From Haloechinothrix alba (GTDB taxonomy: Bacteria; Actinomycetota; Actinomycetes; Mycobacteriales; Pseudonocardiaceae), in assembly GCF_900188115.1 (NCBI RefSeq), contig NZ_FZNW01000003.1:62001-126000 (forward strand): a DNA stretch of 64,000 nt, given 5' to 3'. A model generated the notes under the pieces. That model saw only the letters and a program-made list of their open reading frames with translations, was not told the DNA's origin and ran no database searches. Below are positions 42,592-51,806 of this stretch, piece by piece (the stretch's first letter is position 1; each line of letters starts with the position of its first letter). Both the position numbers and the translations under genes were made by a program.

Positions 42592-44190
42592 GTGACCGCT
42601 TCAAGCCGTCCCGTTGTCCTGCTCGCCGAGAAGCTCGCACCGTCCGTCATGGATGCGTTCGGCGATGAGGTCGAGATCCGTCACGTGGACGGAACCGACC
42701 GCGCCGCGTTGCTGGAAGCTGTTGCCGACGCAGACGCGCTTGTTGTCCGCTCGGCCACCCAGGTCGACGCCGAGGTGCTGACCGCGGGGAAGAAGCTGAC
42801 CGTCGTCGGCCGCGCCGGCGTGGGGCTCGACAACGTCGAGGTCCCCGCGGCCACCGAGCGTGGCGTGCTTGTCGTCAACGCGCCGACCTCGAACATCGTC
42901 TCCGCGGCCGAGCACGCGGTTGCGCTCCTGCTGTCGGTGGTGCGCAGGGTCCCTGCCGCCGACCAGAGCCTGCGCGGTGGTGAGTGGAAGCGCAGCTCCT
43001 ACACCGGCGTCGAGCTCAACGGCAAGACCGTCGGCGTCGTCGGCCTCGGCAAGATCGGCCAGCTCTTCGCGCAGCGTGTCGCGGCGTTCGGCACCACGCT
43101 GATCGCCTACGACCCCTACGCCACGGCAGCACGTGCCGCCCAGCTCGGGGTCGAGCTGGTCAGCCTCGACGAGCTGCTGCAGCGTTCGGACATCATCTCG
43201 ATCCACCTGCCCAAGACGCCGGAGACAGCCGGTCTGATCGATGCCGACGCCCTTGCCAAGGTCAAGCAGGGCGCGATCGTCATCAACGCCGCCCGTGGCG
43301 GGCTCGTCGACGAGCAGGCGCTGGCCGATGCCGTCAAGGAAGGCCGTGTCGGCGGTGCAGGCGTGGATGTGTTCGTGACGGAGCCGACGACCGAGAGCCC
43401 GCTGTTCGGTCTGCCGAACGTCGTGGTGACCCCGCATCTGGGCGCCTCGACCAGTGAGGCTCAGGACAGGGCGGGTACCGACGTCGCCCACTCGGTGCGG
43501 CTCGCACTGCGCGGTGACTTCGTGCCGGACGCGGTCAATGTCGCGGGTGGTGGCGCGGTCAGCGACGAGGTGCGACCGTACCTGCCACTGACCCAGAAGC
43601 TGGGTATCGTGCTTTCGGCCTTCAGCGACAAGGCGCCGACCTCGGTGCAGGTCGTTGTCAGCGGGGAGCTGTCCAGCGAGGACGTCGACGTGCTGCCGCT
43701 GGCCGCGCTGCGTGGCGTGTTCGACGGCGTGGTCGAGGACCAGGTCACCTTCGTCAACGCCCCCCGGTTGGCCGAGGAGCTCGGTGTCCAGTTCGAGGTC
43801 ACCACACAGAGCGAGAGCGAGATCTACCGCAGTGAGGTCACGGTGCGCGCGGTGCACGCGGACGGGACCACGCTGTCGGTGTCGGGTGCGATCACCGGGC
43901 TCGACGAGGTGGAGAAGCTCGTCGAGGTCAACGGCAGGCACTTCGACATCCGTGCCGAGGGCCACATGCTGCTGCTGGAGTACCCGGACCGGCCCGGCGT
44001 GCTCGGCAGGATCGGCACGCTGCTCGGCGAGGCCGGGGTGAACATCGAGACCGCCCAGGTCAGCCAGACCGCCGAAGGCACGAGTGCCGTGCTGCTGATG
44101 CGCGTGGACCGGACCGTGGATACCAGCGTGCTCGAGCCGATCGGTGCCGCGGTCGGTGCGCGTACGGTGCGCTCCGTCACGTTCGACTGA
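42592..44190 (+). CDS. serA: D-3-phosphoglycerate dehydrogenase
   Basis: 532 residues, the long form with substrate- and NAD-binding domains, an intervening domain and a C-terminal ACT domain (LLLEYPDRPGVLGRIGTLLG) for serine feedback. NAD motif TVGVVGLGKIGQLFAQRV near residue 145; catalytic Arg/Glu/His regions in INAARGGLVDEQAL and VVVTPHLGASTSEAQ. GGAGG precedes the GTG start. Begins serine synthesis. Confidence 0.96.
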   Translation: MTASSRPVVLLAEKLAPSVMDAFGDEVEIRHVDGTDRAALLEAVADADALVVRSATQVDAEVLTAGKKLTVVGRAGVGLDNVEVPAATERGVLVVNAPTSNIVSAAEHAVALLLSVVRRVPAADQSLRGGEWKRSSYTGVELNGKTVGVVGLGKIGQLFAQRVAAFGTTLIAYDPYATAARAAQLGVELVSLDELLQRSDIISIHLPKTPETAGLIDADALAKVKQGAIVINAARGGLVDEQALADAVKEGRVGGAGVDVFVTEPTTESPLFGLPNVVVTPHLGASTSEAQDRAGTDVAHSVRLALRGDFVPDAVNVAGGGAVSDEVRPYLPLTQKLGIVLSAFSDKAPTSVQVVVSGELSSEDVDVLPLAALRGVFDGVVEDQVTFVNAPRLAEELGVQFEVTTQSESEIYRSEVTVRAVHADGTTLSVSGAITGLDEVEKLVEVNGRHFDIRAEGHMLLLEYPDRPGVLGRIGTLLGEAGVNIETAQVSQTAEGTSAVLLMRVDRTVDTSVLEPIGAAVGARTVRSVTFD

Positions 44191-44497
44191 CCGGCGACGG
44201 GCCCAGCGAACCGGGCCAGCGAACCGGCCCGGCGAACCGGCCCGGCGAACCGGCCCGGCGAACCGGCCGGAATGCCGGAACGGCGTAGTCGGATCGACGT
44301 TCGGCGCGCCAGGCCGGTGCCGTGCCACGGGCCCGGCACCGGCCTGGCAGCCACCTGCGCCCACGAGCGGGTGAGGCACGGTGAGCCGAATCAGACACAA
44401 GGGTGGTCTGCTTACGCGTATCCTTTCTACGCAGGGTAGCCTGCTGTGTCTGGGGAGCCTGTGACACAGCGGAATCCTGACTAGACGGAGGTGTTGG
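44191..44497. other. Non-coding region between serA and leuB
   Basis: Holds the 13-bp tandem repeats (44208-44270), then a likely leuB promoter (a TATCCT -10-like element near 44420) and an 8-bp hairpin GCTGTGTC/GACACAGC (44443-44450 with 44463-44470). GGAGG at 44487 is the leuB ribosome site. No convincing gene. Confidence 0.5.
44208..44270. repeat. 13-bp tandem repeats after serA
   Basis: Nearly five head-to-tail copies of GAACCGGCCCGGC: first GAACCGGGCCAGC at 44208, then exact copies at 44221, 44234 and 44247, ending with a partial GAACCGGCCGG. Each copy holds a CCGG-rich self-complementary core. Begins 18 bp after the serA stop. Confidence 0.85.
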
Positions 44498-45547
44498 ATG
44501 CGGCTCGCGGTGATCCCGGGTGACGGGATCGGTCCCGAGGTCGTGACAGAGGCGCTCAAGGTGCTTGCCGAGGTCACACCGGCAGCGTCGGACCTGGACA
44601 TCACCAACTACGATCTCGGTGCCGCTCGATGGCACTCGACGGGCGAGCTGTTGCCCGAGTCGGTCATCGGTGAGCTCCGTCAGCACGACGCGATCCTGCT
44701 CGGCGCGGTCGGCGACCCCTCGGTGCCGAGCGGCATCCTGGAACGCGGCCTGCTGCTCCGGCTGCGTTTCGAGCTGGATCACCACGTCAACCTCCGTCCG
44801 GCGCGCCTGTACCCGGGCGTGCAGGGTCCACTGGCCACCCAGAGCGAGATCGACATGGTCGTCGTGCGGGAGGGAACCGAGGGCCCGTACGCGGGCAACG
44901 GTGGGATCCTCCGCAAGGACACCGAGCACGAGATCGCCACAGAGGTGAGCTTGAACACCGCGTTCGGGATCAAGCGGGTCGTCGCCGACGCGTTCGCCCG
45001 CGCCCAGCAGCGGCCGCGTAAGCACGTCACGCTGGTGCACAAGACCAACGTGCTGGAACACGCGGGTTCGTTGTGGTCACGGGTGGTCGAGGAGGCCTCG
45101 ATGCGGCACCCCGACGTCACCGTGGACTACCTGCATGTGGATGCGGCGACGATCCACCTGGTCACCGACCCGTCCAGGTTCGACGTCGTGGTCACCGACA
45201 ACCTCTTCGGCGACATCATCACCGATATCGCCGCGGCGGTCACCGGCGGGATCGGCCTGGCAGCCAGCGGCAACCTGGACGTCACGCGGGCGAACCCGAG
45301 CATGTTCGAGCCGGTGCACGGCAGCGCCCCGGACATCGCGGGCCAGGGCGCGGCCGATCCGACCGCGACGGTGCTGTCCTTGTCGCTGCTGCTCGACCAC
45401 CTCGGACACACCGAGGCTGCGCGCCGCATCGAGGCGTCCGTCGCCTTCGACCTTGCGACTCGCGACCACTCCTCGCCCGGTGCGACGCAGGCGATCGGGG
45501 ACCGGCTGGCCGCGCTGGTCTCGTCCAACACCCGGCACGAGGTGTGA
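44498..45547 (+). CDS. leuB: 3-isopropylmalate dehydrogenase
   Basis: 349 residues. Oxidatively decarboxylates 3-isopropylmalate for leucine, and in the citramalate route also handles 3-methylmalate. Motifs: [65 protein letters not shown] and [31 protein letters not shown] precedes the ATG. cimA follows after a leader region. Confidence 0.96.
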   Translation: MRLAVIPGDGIGPEVVTEALKVLAEVTPAASDLDITNYDLGAARWHSTGELLPESVIGELRQHDAILLGAVGDPSVPSGILERGLLLRLRFELDHHVNLRPARLYPGVQGPLATQSEIDMVVVREGTEGPYAGNGGILRKDTEHEIATEVSLNTAFGIKRVVADAFARAQQRPRKHVTLVHKTNVLEHAGSLWSRVVEEASMRHPDVTVDYLHVDAATIHLVTDPSRFDVVVTDNLFGDIITDIAAAVTGGIGLAASGNLDVTRANPSMFEPVHGSAPDIAGQGAADPTATVLSLSLLLDHLGHTEAARRIEASVAFDLATRDHSSPGATQAIGDRLAALVSSNTRHEV

Positions 45548-45560
45548 TCCGCAACCGCGT

Positions 45561-45589
45561 TTGGCTGCACGGGTCCCGTGTGGCATGAT
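45561..45589 (+). promoter_or_regulatory. Promoter of the cimA leader
   Basis: TTGGCT (45561-45566) and CATGAT (45584-45589) with a 17-bp spacer. Transcription would begin about 45596, the A of the leader-peptide ATG, so the leader would be read from a leaderless message as at ilvB. Confidence 0.55.
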
Positions 45590-45595
45590 GCCGGT

Positions 45596-45640
45596 ATGGC
45601 TCGTACGATCGCCATTATTATTCCTCAGCGCGCCGAGTAG
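45596..45640 (+). CDS. Ile-rich leader peptide before cimA (attenuator)
   Basis: A 14-residue frame, MARTIAIIIPQRAE, with four Ile codons (ATC, then ATT-ATT-ATT in a row), TAG at 45638. Downstream, GCGCGCCG (45628-45635) can pair with CGGCGCGC (45663-45670), and an intrinsic terminator follows. This is the layout of amino-acid attenuation, here tuned to isoleucine. Confidence 0.75.
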   Translation: MARTIAIIIPQRAE

Positions 45641-45671
45641 GTGCTCCCGAAGCAGGAGACCCCGGCGCGCA

Positions 45672-45701
45672 GACCTCTCGCATTCGCGAGGGGTCCTTTT
45701 T
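45672..45701 (+). terminator. cimA attenuator terminator
   Basis: GACCTCTCGC (45672-45681) and GCGAGGGGTC (45686-45695) form a 10-bp stem (one G-T pair) with a 4-base loop, followed by CTTTTT. Intrinsic terminator between the Ile leader and cimA. Confidence 0.82.
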
Positions 45702-45791
45702 ATTGGTCGAGCGCCATGCCCACATTGATGCCCACATTGATCCCGCCCCCGGGTCCGCCCCGAGTTGCGAGTACATACACAGGAGTAACGC

Positions 45792-47480
45792 GTGAACCGT
45801 TCCGAACCCGCAGATACGCCGCTCGGCGATGGCTTCCACGTCTACGACACGACGCTGCGTGACGGGGCGCAGCGGGAAGGCATCGCGTACTCGGTCGCCG
45901 ACAAGCTCACCGTGGCCCGGTTGCTCGACGAGCTCGGGGTGGGGTTCGTCGAAGGCGGCTGGCCCGGCGCGTTACCCAAGGACACCGAGTTCTTCCAGCG
46001 CGCGACGTCCGGAGAGCTGCCCCTCAAGCACGCCGCTCTCGTGGCATTCGGGTCCACGAGGAAGGCCGGCGCCACGGCTGACAGGGACAAGCAGGTGCGG
46101 GCGCTGCTCGACTCCCGCGCGCCGGTGGTGACGCTGGTCGCGAAGTCGGACAGGCGGCACATCGAACGCGCGCTGGGTGTGGATGTCGACACGGCGTGCG
46201 CGATGGTGCGGGACACCGTCTCGTTCCTGGTGGGCGAGGGGCGACGCGTCTTTCTCGACGCGGAGCACTTCTTCGACGGTTACGCCTACGACCCCGACAC
46301 CGCGTTGCGTGTGCTCACCGCGGCAGGCGAGGGCGGTGCCGATGTGGTTGTGCTGTGCGACACCAACGGTGGCCAGCTCCCGCTGCAGCTGGCAGCGACC
46401 GTCGAGGAGGTGGGTGCGCGCACCGGGCTGCGCCTGGGTATCCATTGCCAGGACGACACCTCGTGTGCGGTGGCCAACACCATCGCCGCCGTGCAGTCCG
46501 GGGCCACGCACGTGCAGTGCACCGCGAACGGTTACGGCGAGCGGGCGGGCAACGCGGACCTGTTCGCGGTACTTGGCAACCTGGTGACCAAACTGGAGAT
46601 GGACGTCCTGCCGCCCGGCGGGGCCGCGGAGCTGACGCGCGTCTCGCACGCGCTCGCGGAGATGGCCAACATCGCGCCGGACGCGCATCAGGCATATGTC
46701 GGAGCGTCGGCGTTCGCGCACAAGGCGGGACTGCACGCGAGCGCGATCAAGGTGGACCCGCTGCTGTACAACCACATCGACCCGCCGGTGGTCGGCAACG
46801 ATATGCGGGTGCTGGTCACGGAGATGGCAGGCAGGGCGAGCCTGGAGCTCAAGGGGCGCGAGCTCGGCGTGGACCTCACCGAGCGTCCCGAAGCGTTGAC
46901 CTCGGCAGTGGACAGGGTGAAGACACTGGAGTCGCAGGGCTGGTCGTTCGAGGCCGCCGATGCCTCCCTCGAGCTGATGCTGCGGCGCGTGATCGACAGC
47001 GAGGGCGAGCCGGTCTCCGGCGAGGGGTTCCTTCCCGAGGGGCCGTTCGAGCTCGAGTCGTACCGCGTCGTCCTCGATCACCGCCCGGACGGGGAAGTGA
47101 TCTCCGAGGCCACCGTGAAGGTCCAGGTCTCCGGCGAGCGGGTGATCGCCACCGCGGAGGGCAACGGGCCCGTGCACGCGCTGGACGCGGCACTGCGCAA
47201 GGCGCTGTCGCCGTACCTGGAGTGGCTGGACAGTGTCGACCTGACCGACTACAAGGTCCGGATCCTCACCCCGGGCGCCGAGACCCCCTCGATGCAGGGG
47301 CATCCCGGTACCGACGCCGTGACGAGGGTGCTCATCGAGAGCACGGACGGCGAGAAGGAATGGACCACGGTGGGCGTGCACGAGAACATCGTCGAGGCGA
47401 GCTGGATGGCGCTGTGTGACGCGCTCGTGCACAAGAGCATGCGCGTGTCCCCGGGCAGCGACGGACATCGAGGGACGTGA
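45792..47480 (+). CDS. cimA: Citramalate synthase
   Basis: 562 residues. Condenses pyruvate with acetyl-CoA to citramalate, giving 2-ketobutyrate for isoleucine without threonine. The N-terminal TIM barrel has DTTLRDGAQREGIAYSVADK and FVEGGWPGALPKDTEFF, the form seen in CimA rather than LeuA; metal-binding GIHCQDDTSCAVANT and GYGERAGNADL follow, and a C-terminal regulatory LeuA-like domain starts near residue 400. AGGAG lies 6 bases before the GTG start. The Ile-coded leader upstream independently supports a role in isoleucine synthesis. Placed after leuB, whose product acts in the same route. Confidence 0.92.
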   Translation: MNRSEPADTPLGDGFHVYDTTLRDGAQREGIAYSVADKLTVARLLDELGVGFVEGGWPGALPKDTEFFQRATSGELPLKHAALVAFGSTRKAGATADRDKQVRALLDSRAPVVTLVAKSDRRHIERALGVDVDTACAMVRDTVSFLVGEGRRVFLDAEHFFDGYAYDPDTALRVLTAAGEGGADVVVLCDTNGGQLPLQLAATVEEVGARTGLRLGIHCQDDTSCAVANTIAAVQSGATHVQCTANGYGERAGNADLFAVLGNLVTKLEMDVLPPGGAAELTRVSHALAEMANIAPDAHQAYVGASAFAHKAGLHASAIKVDPLLYNHIDPPVVGNDMRVLVTEMAGRASLELKGRELGVDLTERPEALTSAVDRVKTLESQGWSFEAADASLELMLRRVIDSEGEPVSGEGFLPEGPFELESYRVVLDHRPDGEVISEATVKVQVSGERVIATAEGNGPVHALDAALRKALSPYLEWLDSVDLTDYKVRILTPGAETPSMQGHPGTDAVTRVLIESTDGEKEWTTVGVHENIVEASWMALCDALVHKSMRVSPGSDGHRGT

Positions 47481-47514
47481 CCGGTCACAACCTGCGTCGA
47501 TTAGGCTCGCGACT

Positions 47515-48291
47515 ATGCGACTAGCTCGAATCGCCCACCCGGACGGTGTCGCGTTCGCCTCACTCGACGGCGACGTCGACGGGGGCAGCGCCACCGTGCA
47601 CGAGATCGCCGAGCACCCGTTCGGCACCCCCAACCACACCGGCCGTAGCTGGCCGTACGACGAGGTGCGGCTGCTCGCACCGATCCTGCCCACGAAGATC
47701 ATCGCGGTGGGCAAGAACTACGCCGAGCATGCCGCCGAGTTCGACAGCGAGGTGCCCGAGACGCCGGTGATCTTCATGAAGCCGAACACCAGCGTGACCG
47801 GCCCCGGCGCTCCGATCAAGCTTCCGGCGAGCTCCACGCGGGTCGACTTCGAAGGCGAGCTCGCCGTCGTGATCGGACAACCGATCCGCAACGTACCGGC
47901 GAGTAAGGCGCCCGCGGCGATACGCGGCTACACGATCGCCAACGATGTCACCGCACGCGACCAGCAGCGCGCCGACGGGCAGTGGACCCGGGCGAAGGGC
48001 TACGACTCGTTCTGCCCGCTCGGGCCGTGGATCGAGACCGATGTCGACCCGGCCGACCTGGAGATCCGGACCGACGTGGACGGCGAGGTCAAGCAGGACT
48101 CGCACACCGCAAAGATGGTGCACACCGTGCCGGAGCTGGTGCAGTTCGTCTCGCACGTGATGACCCTGCTACCGGGCGACGTGATCCTCACCGGCACACC
48201 GGAGGGCGTCGGACCCATCACCGAGGGTCAGTCCGTCTCGATCACGGTCGACGGCATCGGTACCCTGACCAACCCGGTACAAGCGGCGTGA
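47515..48291 (+). CDS. Fumarylacetoacetate hydrolase family protein (Rv2993c-like)
   Basis: 258 residues with the FAH-family metal site: IIAVGKNYAEHAAEF near residue 65, FMKPNTSVTGPG, VDFEGELAVVIG (Glu ligands) and NDVTARDQQ, GYDSFCPLGPWIE. Members hydrolyse or isomerise 2-hydroxy-dienedioates or decarboxylate oxaloacetate; the substrate cannot be read here. Same position, before gltX, as in mycobacteria. Confidence 0.92.
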   Translation: MRLARIAHPDGVAFASLDGDVDGGSATVHEIAEHPFGTPNHTGRSWPYDEVRLLAPILPTKIIAVGKNYAEHAAEFDSEVPETPVIFMKPNTSVTGPGAPIKLPASSTRVDFEGELAVVIGQPIRNVPASKAPAAIRGYTIANDVTARDQQRADGQWTRAKGYDSFCPLGPWIETDVDPADLEIRTDVDGEVKQDSHTAKMVHTVPELVQFVSHVMTLLPGDVILTGTPEGVGPITEGQSVSITVDGIGTLTNPVQAA

Positions 48292-48444
48292 CCCGTCCCG
48301 CTCGGCCGACCCACTTCGTGTCCGGCGTCCCGGCATGCCGTGTCGGGCGTCCGGGCACCCTGAGTTGGGCGGTGACGGGTGCTCGAGGGCCGAGACAGGG
48401 TGTCACAGCGCCCGACACGCCGGGGCCATTAGGCTGAAGGGGCT

Positions 48445-49941
48445 ATGACAGAGACCATGACCGTACGCGCTCGTTTCTGCCCGTCACCGACCGGTGCCCC
48501 GCACGTCGGGTTGATCCGCACGGCCCTGTTCAACTGGGCCTTCGCCCGCCACAACGGCGGCACTCTCGTCTTCCGGGTCGAGGACACCGACGCGTCCAGG
48601 GACTCCGAGGAGTCGTACCGGGCGCTGCTCGACGCGCTCAACTGGCTGGGCATCGACTGGGACGAGGGTCCGGATGTCGGCGGCGCGTACGGTCCGTACC
48701 GGCAGAGCGAGCGCGGCGAGATCTACGCCGACATCGCCAGGCGCCTGCTGGATGCCGGTGAGCTCTACGAGTCGTTCTCCACCACCGAGGAGGTCGCCGA
48801 GCGCAGGCGGGCTGCCGGCCAGGACCCGCAGCTCGGCTACGACAACGCCGACCGTGACATCACCGAGGAGCGCAAGGCCGAGCTCCGCGCGCAGGGGCGG
48901 AGCCCGGTACTGCGGCTCCGGATGCCCGGCCGGGACCTGACCTGGCACGACCTGGTGCGCGGGGAGATCACCTTCCAGGCGGGCACGGTCCCCGACCCTG
49001 TGCTGGTGCGCGGCAACGGCGACCCGCTCTACACCCTGACCAACCCGGTCGACGACGCACTCATGCGGATCACGCACGTGCTGCGCGGTGAGGACCTGCT
49101 GCCGTCCACACCGAGGCAGATCGCGCTCTACGAGGCGCTCTGCAGGATCGGGGTGATCGAGGATGTGCCCGCGTTCGGCCACCTGCCGTACGTGATGGGC
49201 GAGGGCAACAAGAAGCTGTCCAAACGGGATCCGCAGTCGAACGTGTTCCACCACCGTGAGCGCGGCTTCATCCCGGAGGGCCTGCTCAACTACCTCGCCC
49301 TTCTCGGCTGGTCCATCGCCGATGATCGGGACGTGTTCACCGTCTCGGAGCTGGTCGGCGCCTTCGAGATCGGTCAGGTCAGTGCCAACCCGGCCCGATT
49401 CGACGTCAAGAAGGCCGAGTCCATCAACGGCACGCACGTCCGTGCGCTGGACACCGAGGACTTCACCGAGCGGGTCGTTCCCTACCTGACCGCGGCGGGA
49501 GTGCTACCGGGGGAGCCGTCGCACGACCAGCTGGCGACGCTGCGGGCCATCGCACCGATGGTCCAGGAGCGAGTCGCGGTCCTGTCCGAGGCGGCGCCGC
49601 TCGTCGACTTCCTGTTCGTCGACGAGCAGGACTTCGCTCCGGAGGAAGCGGCGGTGACCAAGGCGCTCAATCCAGATGTGGGCCCGGCCCTCGACGCGGC
49701 GGTATCGGCACTGGAGGCGTTGGACAGCTGGGACGCCGAGTCGATCGAGAGCGCGCTCAAGGGTGTTCTCGTCGAGGAGCTCGGCTGGAAACCACGAAAG
49801 GCGTTCACACCTATCCGCGTCGCTGTGACCGGACGAACAGTCTCGCCGCCGCTGTTCGAGTCGATGGAGATTCTGGGCCGTGAACGCGCGCTGCGCAGGG
49901 TCGACAAGGCTCGCGAGCTGACCGTCGCCGCCGACGCTTGA
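48445..49941 (+). CDS. gltX: Glutamyl-tRNA synthetase
   Basis: 498 residues, class I synthetase with the HIGH-type motif [20 protein letters not shown] near residue 11 and the KMSKS-type motif KKLSKRD near 255. It charges tRNA-Glu and, with GatCAB, starts indirect Gln-tRNA formation. The 153-bp gap upstream holds GTGTC-rich repeats but no gene. tRNA-Gln and tRNA-Glu genes lie 0.9 kb downstream. Confidence 0.96.
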   Translation: MTETMTVRARFCPSPTGAPHVGLIRTALFNWAFARHNGGTLVFRVEDTDASRDSEESYRALLDALNWLGIDWDEGPDVGGAYGPYRQSERGEIYADIARRLLDAGELYESFSTTEEVAERRRAAGQDPQLGYDNADRDITEERKAELRAQGRSPVLRLRMPGRDLTWHDLVRGEITFQAGTVPDPVLVRGNGDPLYTLTNPVDDALMRITHVLRGEDLLPSTPRQIALYEALCRIGVIEDVPAFGHLPYVMGEGNKKLSKRDPQSNVFHHRERGFIPEGLLNYLALLGWSIADDRDVFTVSELVGAFEIGQVSANPARFDVKKAESINGTHVRALDTEDFTERVVPYLTAAGVLPGEPSHDQLATLRAIAPMVQERVAVLSEAAPLVDFLFVDEQDFAPEEAAVTKALNPDVGPALDAAVSALEALDSWDAESIESALKGVLVEELGWKPRKAFTPIRVAVTGRTVSPPLFESMEILGRERALRRVDKARELTVAADA

Positions 49942-50010
49942 CCGAACCAGTAGCCGACGTCACCTCGTTGGCCGAATCGGCGAAGGGCCTGGGCCCACTA
50001 GTCTCTGCGG

Positions 50011-50790
50011 GTGGAGTTCGCGAGTCCCTTTTCATCTGAAACGTACGAAGCCGTCCCCCGAGTCGAGATACCGGACGATCTCGGTCTGCGCGCGGTCTGC
50101 CTGGATATCGACGACACGCTTGTCGACTTCAGCGCGGCCGGCAGGCGCGCGCTCGCCGCGATGATCGGCAGGGACGACATGTGGCCCGTGTGGGAGCGGC
50201 TGACGGAGCTGCATGTGGCACGTGTCGTGGCCGACCGGCTCGACTACGCGTCCATGCATCGCCAGCGCACGAAGAGCTTCCTCGACGAGCTGGGCGTGGC
50301 CGTGTCCGACGAGGACGCGGCGCGGTTCGAGCGCAGGCGCGCCGCCCTTGTGCAGTGCCACTGGGACGTGTACGGCGACGTGCTGCCGTGCCTGGAATGG
50401 CTCCGGGCCGCCGGTATCGCGCTGGCCGCTGTGACGAACGCCTCCGGGGCCCACCAGCGCAAGAAGCTCGACACGCTCGGCCTGTCCCGTTACTTCGGTC
50501 ACGTGGCCATCGCAGGGGAGGTCGGCGCGGCCAAGCCGGATCCGTTGATCTTCCATTCGGCGTGTGCCGCACTGGGCTGCGATCCGGCAGAGGCCGTGCA
50601 CGTGGGCGACAAGCTGGAGGCCGATGCGGCCGGGGCGGTTCGTGCCGGACTCGGGGGTGTCTGGCTGGATCGCCATGGCCGCTGCGAATCGGACCGAGAC
50701 ACGGACGTGCAGGTCATCTCGGGGCTGGACGAGCTTCCCAGCGTGCTCGTCGCGGACCTCGGGCGGGCGGGGGTGCCCGTTCCGCGGTGA
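50011..50790 (+). CDS. HAD-superfamily hydrolase
   Basis: 259 residues. Motif I CLDIDDTLVDF near residue 31 supplies the Asp nucleophile and Asp acid/base; motif II is AAVTNASG, Lys in AAKPDPLIFH, and motif III HVGDKLEADAAGA. Cap-type C1 hydrolase, phosphatase-like; substrate unknown. GTG start. Lies between gltX and the tRNA genes. Confidence 0.9.
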   Translation: MEFASPFSSETYEAVPRVEIPDDLGLRAVCLDIDDTLVDFSAAGRRALAAMIGRDDMWPVWERLTELHVARVVADRLDYASMHRQRTKSFLDELGVAVSDEDAARFERRRAALVQCHWDVYGDVLPCLEWLRAAGIALAAVTNASGAHQRKKLDTLGLSRYFGHVAIAGEVGAAKPDPLIFHSACAALGCDPAEAVHVGDKLEADAAGAVRAGLGGVWLDRHGRCESDRDTDVQVISGLDELPSVLVADLGRAGVPVPR

Positions 50791-50860
50791 GGGCCACCCC
50801 CGGTGCACGCCGTGATCACCCGTGGTCTACTATTTCCCAGTGGCACCAACGGGATGCCGT

Positions 50861-50932
50861 TGGGGTATGGTGTAATCGGCAGCACGACTGATTCTGGTTC
50901 AGTTAGTCTAGGTTCGAATCCTGGTACCCCAG
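50861..50932 (+). tRNA. tRNA-Gln (CTG anticodon)
   Basis: Folds as a 72-base cloverleaf: acceptor TGGGGTA pairs with TACCCCA (50925-50931), anticodon arm ACTGA/TCAGT with loop TTCTGGT (anticodon CTG), T arm with GGTTCGAATCC. No CCA is encoded. Confidence 0.95.
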
Positions 50933-50980
50933 CTGAGGCGCTGCGGAACGTACCTGCTAGGTTATACCGAGTGCGCGTCA

Positions 50981-51053
50981 GCCCCCGTCGTCTAGCGGCC
51001 TAGGACGCCGGCCTCTCACGCCGGTAGCGTGGGTTCGAATCCCATCGGGGGTA
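50981..51053 (+). tRNA. tRNA-Glu (CTC anticodon)
   Basis: 73-base cloverleaf: acceptor GCCCCCG pairs with CGGGGGT (51046-51052, first pair G-T), anticodon arm CCGGC/GCCGG with loop CTCTCAC (anticodon CTC), T arm GGGTTCGAATCCC. No CCA is encoded. 48 bp after tRNA-Gln, probably one transcript. Confidence 0.95.
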
Positions 51054-51066
51054 CGTACAGTATGCG

Positions 51067-51111
51067 GCCGCAAGCCGCCGGTCATCGAGACCGGCGGCTT
51101 GCGGCTTTTTT
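51067..51111 (+). terminator. Strong intrinsic terminator after the tRNA genes
   Basis: A perfect 17-bp stem (GCCGCAAGCCGCCGGTC, 51067-51083, with 51089-51105), 5-base loop and a run of six T. The clearest intrinsic terminator in the window. Confidence 0.93.
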
Positions 51112-51334
51112 GGCATACCTTCCCTGGCGTGCGGCGGGTACGTAGTCGATCCCTGTGGTGCGGCCGAAGCTGCGGGTGGCCCCGGCACACCACGACCGGT
51201 TCCGGTGGCGATGTACACGTACCAGCAGGCGAAGCACGCTGGACGCTGGTCCGACCGGCCGGTATGTTCGATGCGGCCGCTCGCTCGTGGGCGCGTCGAG
51301 TAGTGCCGGTGTGTGCCAGCGACAAGGAGATGAC

Positions 51335-51787
51335 ATGCGCGTGTTTCACGGTCTGGATGAGTTGACGCAGGCAGTGGGCGAGCACCTGGGGTACAGCGAG
51401 TGGCACACGATCTCACAGGAGAGGGTGAACCGGTTCGCCGACGCGACCGGCGACCACCAGTGGATCCATGTCGACCCCGAACGGGCCGCGCACGGCCCGT
51501 TCGGCGGGACGATCGCGCACGGCTACCTGACCCTGTCGTTGCTGCCCATGCTCAGCCAGGAGATCTATCGCGTCGAGGGGCTGAGCATGGGCGTGAACTA
51601 CGGCAGCAACAAGGTGCGCTTCCCCGCGGCTGTGCCCGTCGGGTCCCGGGTCAGGGCAGGCGCCGAACTGGTGGACATCGCTGCGGGGCAGAACGGTACG
51701 CAGGCCACCGTCCGCGTGACCGTGGAGCTGGAGGGCAGCGACAAGCCGGCCTGCGTGGCCGAGGTGGTGTCGTTACTCGTCCCGTGA
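51335..51787 (+). CDS. MaoC-family (R)-specific enoyl-CoA hydratase-like protein
   Basis: 150 residues, single hot-dog fold with the hydratase-2 motif (FADATGDHQWIHVDPERA, then GPFGGTIAHGYLTLSLLP), whose Asp and His are catalytic. Probably hydrates trans-2-enoyl-CoA or a related thioester. AAGGAGATGAC precedes the ATG. First gene of the inserted acyl-CoA region, convergent with the SDR gene. Confidence 0.9.
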   Translation: MRVFHGLDELTQAVGEHLGYSEWHTISQERVNRFADATGDHQWIHVDPERAAHGPFGGTIAHGYLTLSLLPMLSQEIYRVEGLSMGVNYGSNKVRFPAAVPVGSRVRAGAELVDIAAGQNGTQATVRVTVELEGSDKPACVAEVVSLLVP

Positions 51788-51806
51788 CGCGGCAGGCGCC
51801 CACCGG

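Noticed and set aside
44403-44480. A 25-codon frame before leuB (GTG start, Val/Leu-rich, with TTA and CTA codons) as a leader peptide
   Set aside because: No T-run terminator follows, and the frame overlaps a likely -10 element (TATCCT), so the stretch is better read as promoter.
48339-48419. An 11-bp inverted repeat (CGTGTCGGGCG/CGCCCGACACG) with a 59-base gap before gltX
   Set aside because: The loop is long and no T-run or known riboswitch feature is seen; it may only reflect repeated GTGTC-type sequence.
50861-51053. tRNA genes as the attachment site of an integrated element carrying the acyl-CoA genes
   Set aside because: No integrase gene and no repeated tRNA 3' end was found in the following 8 kb.
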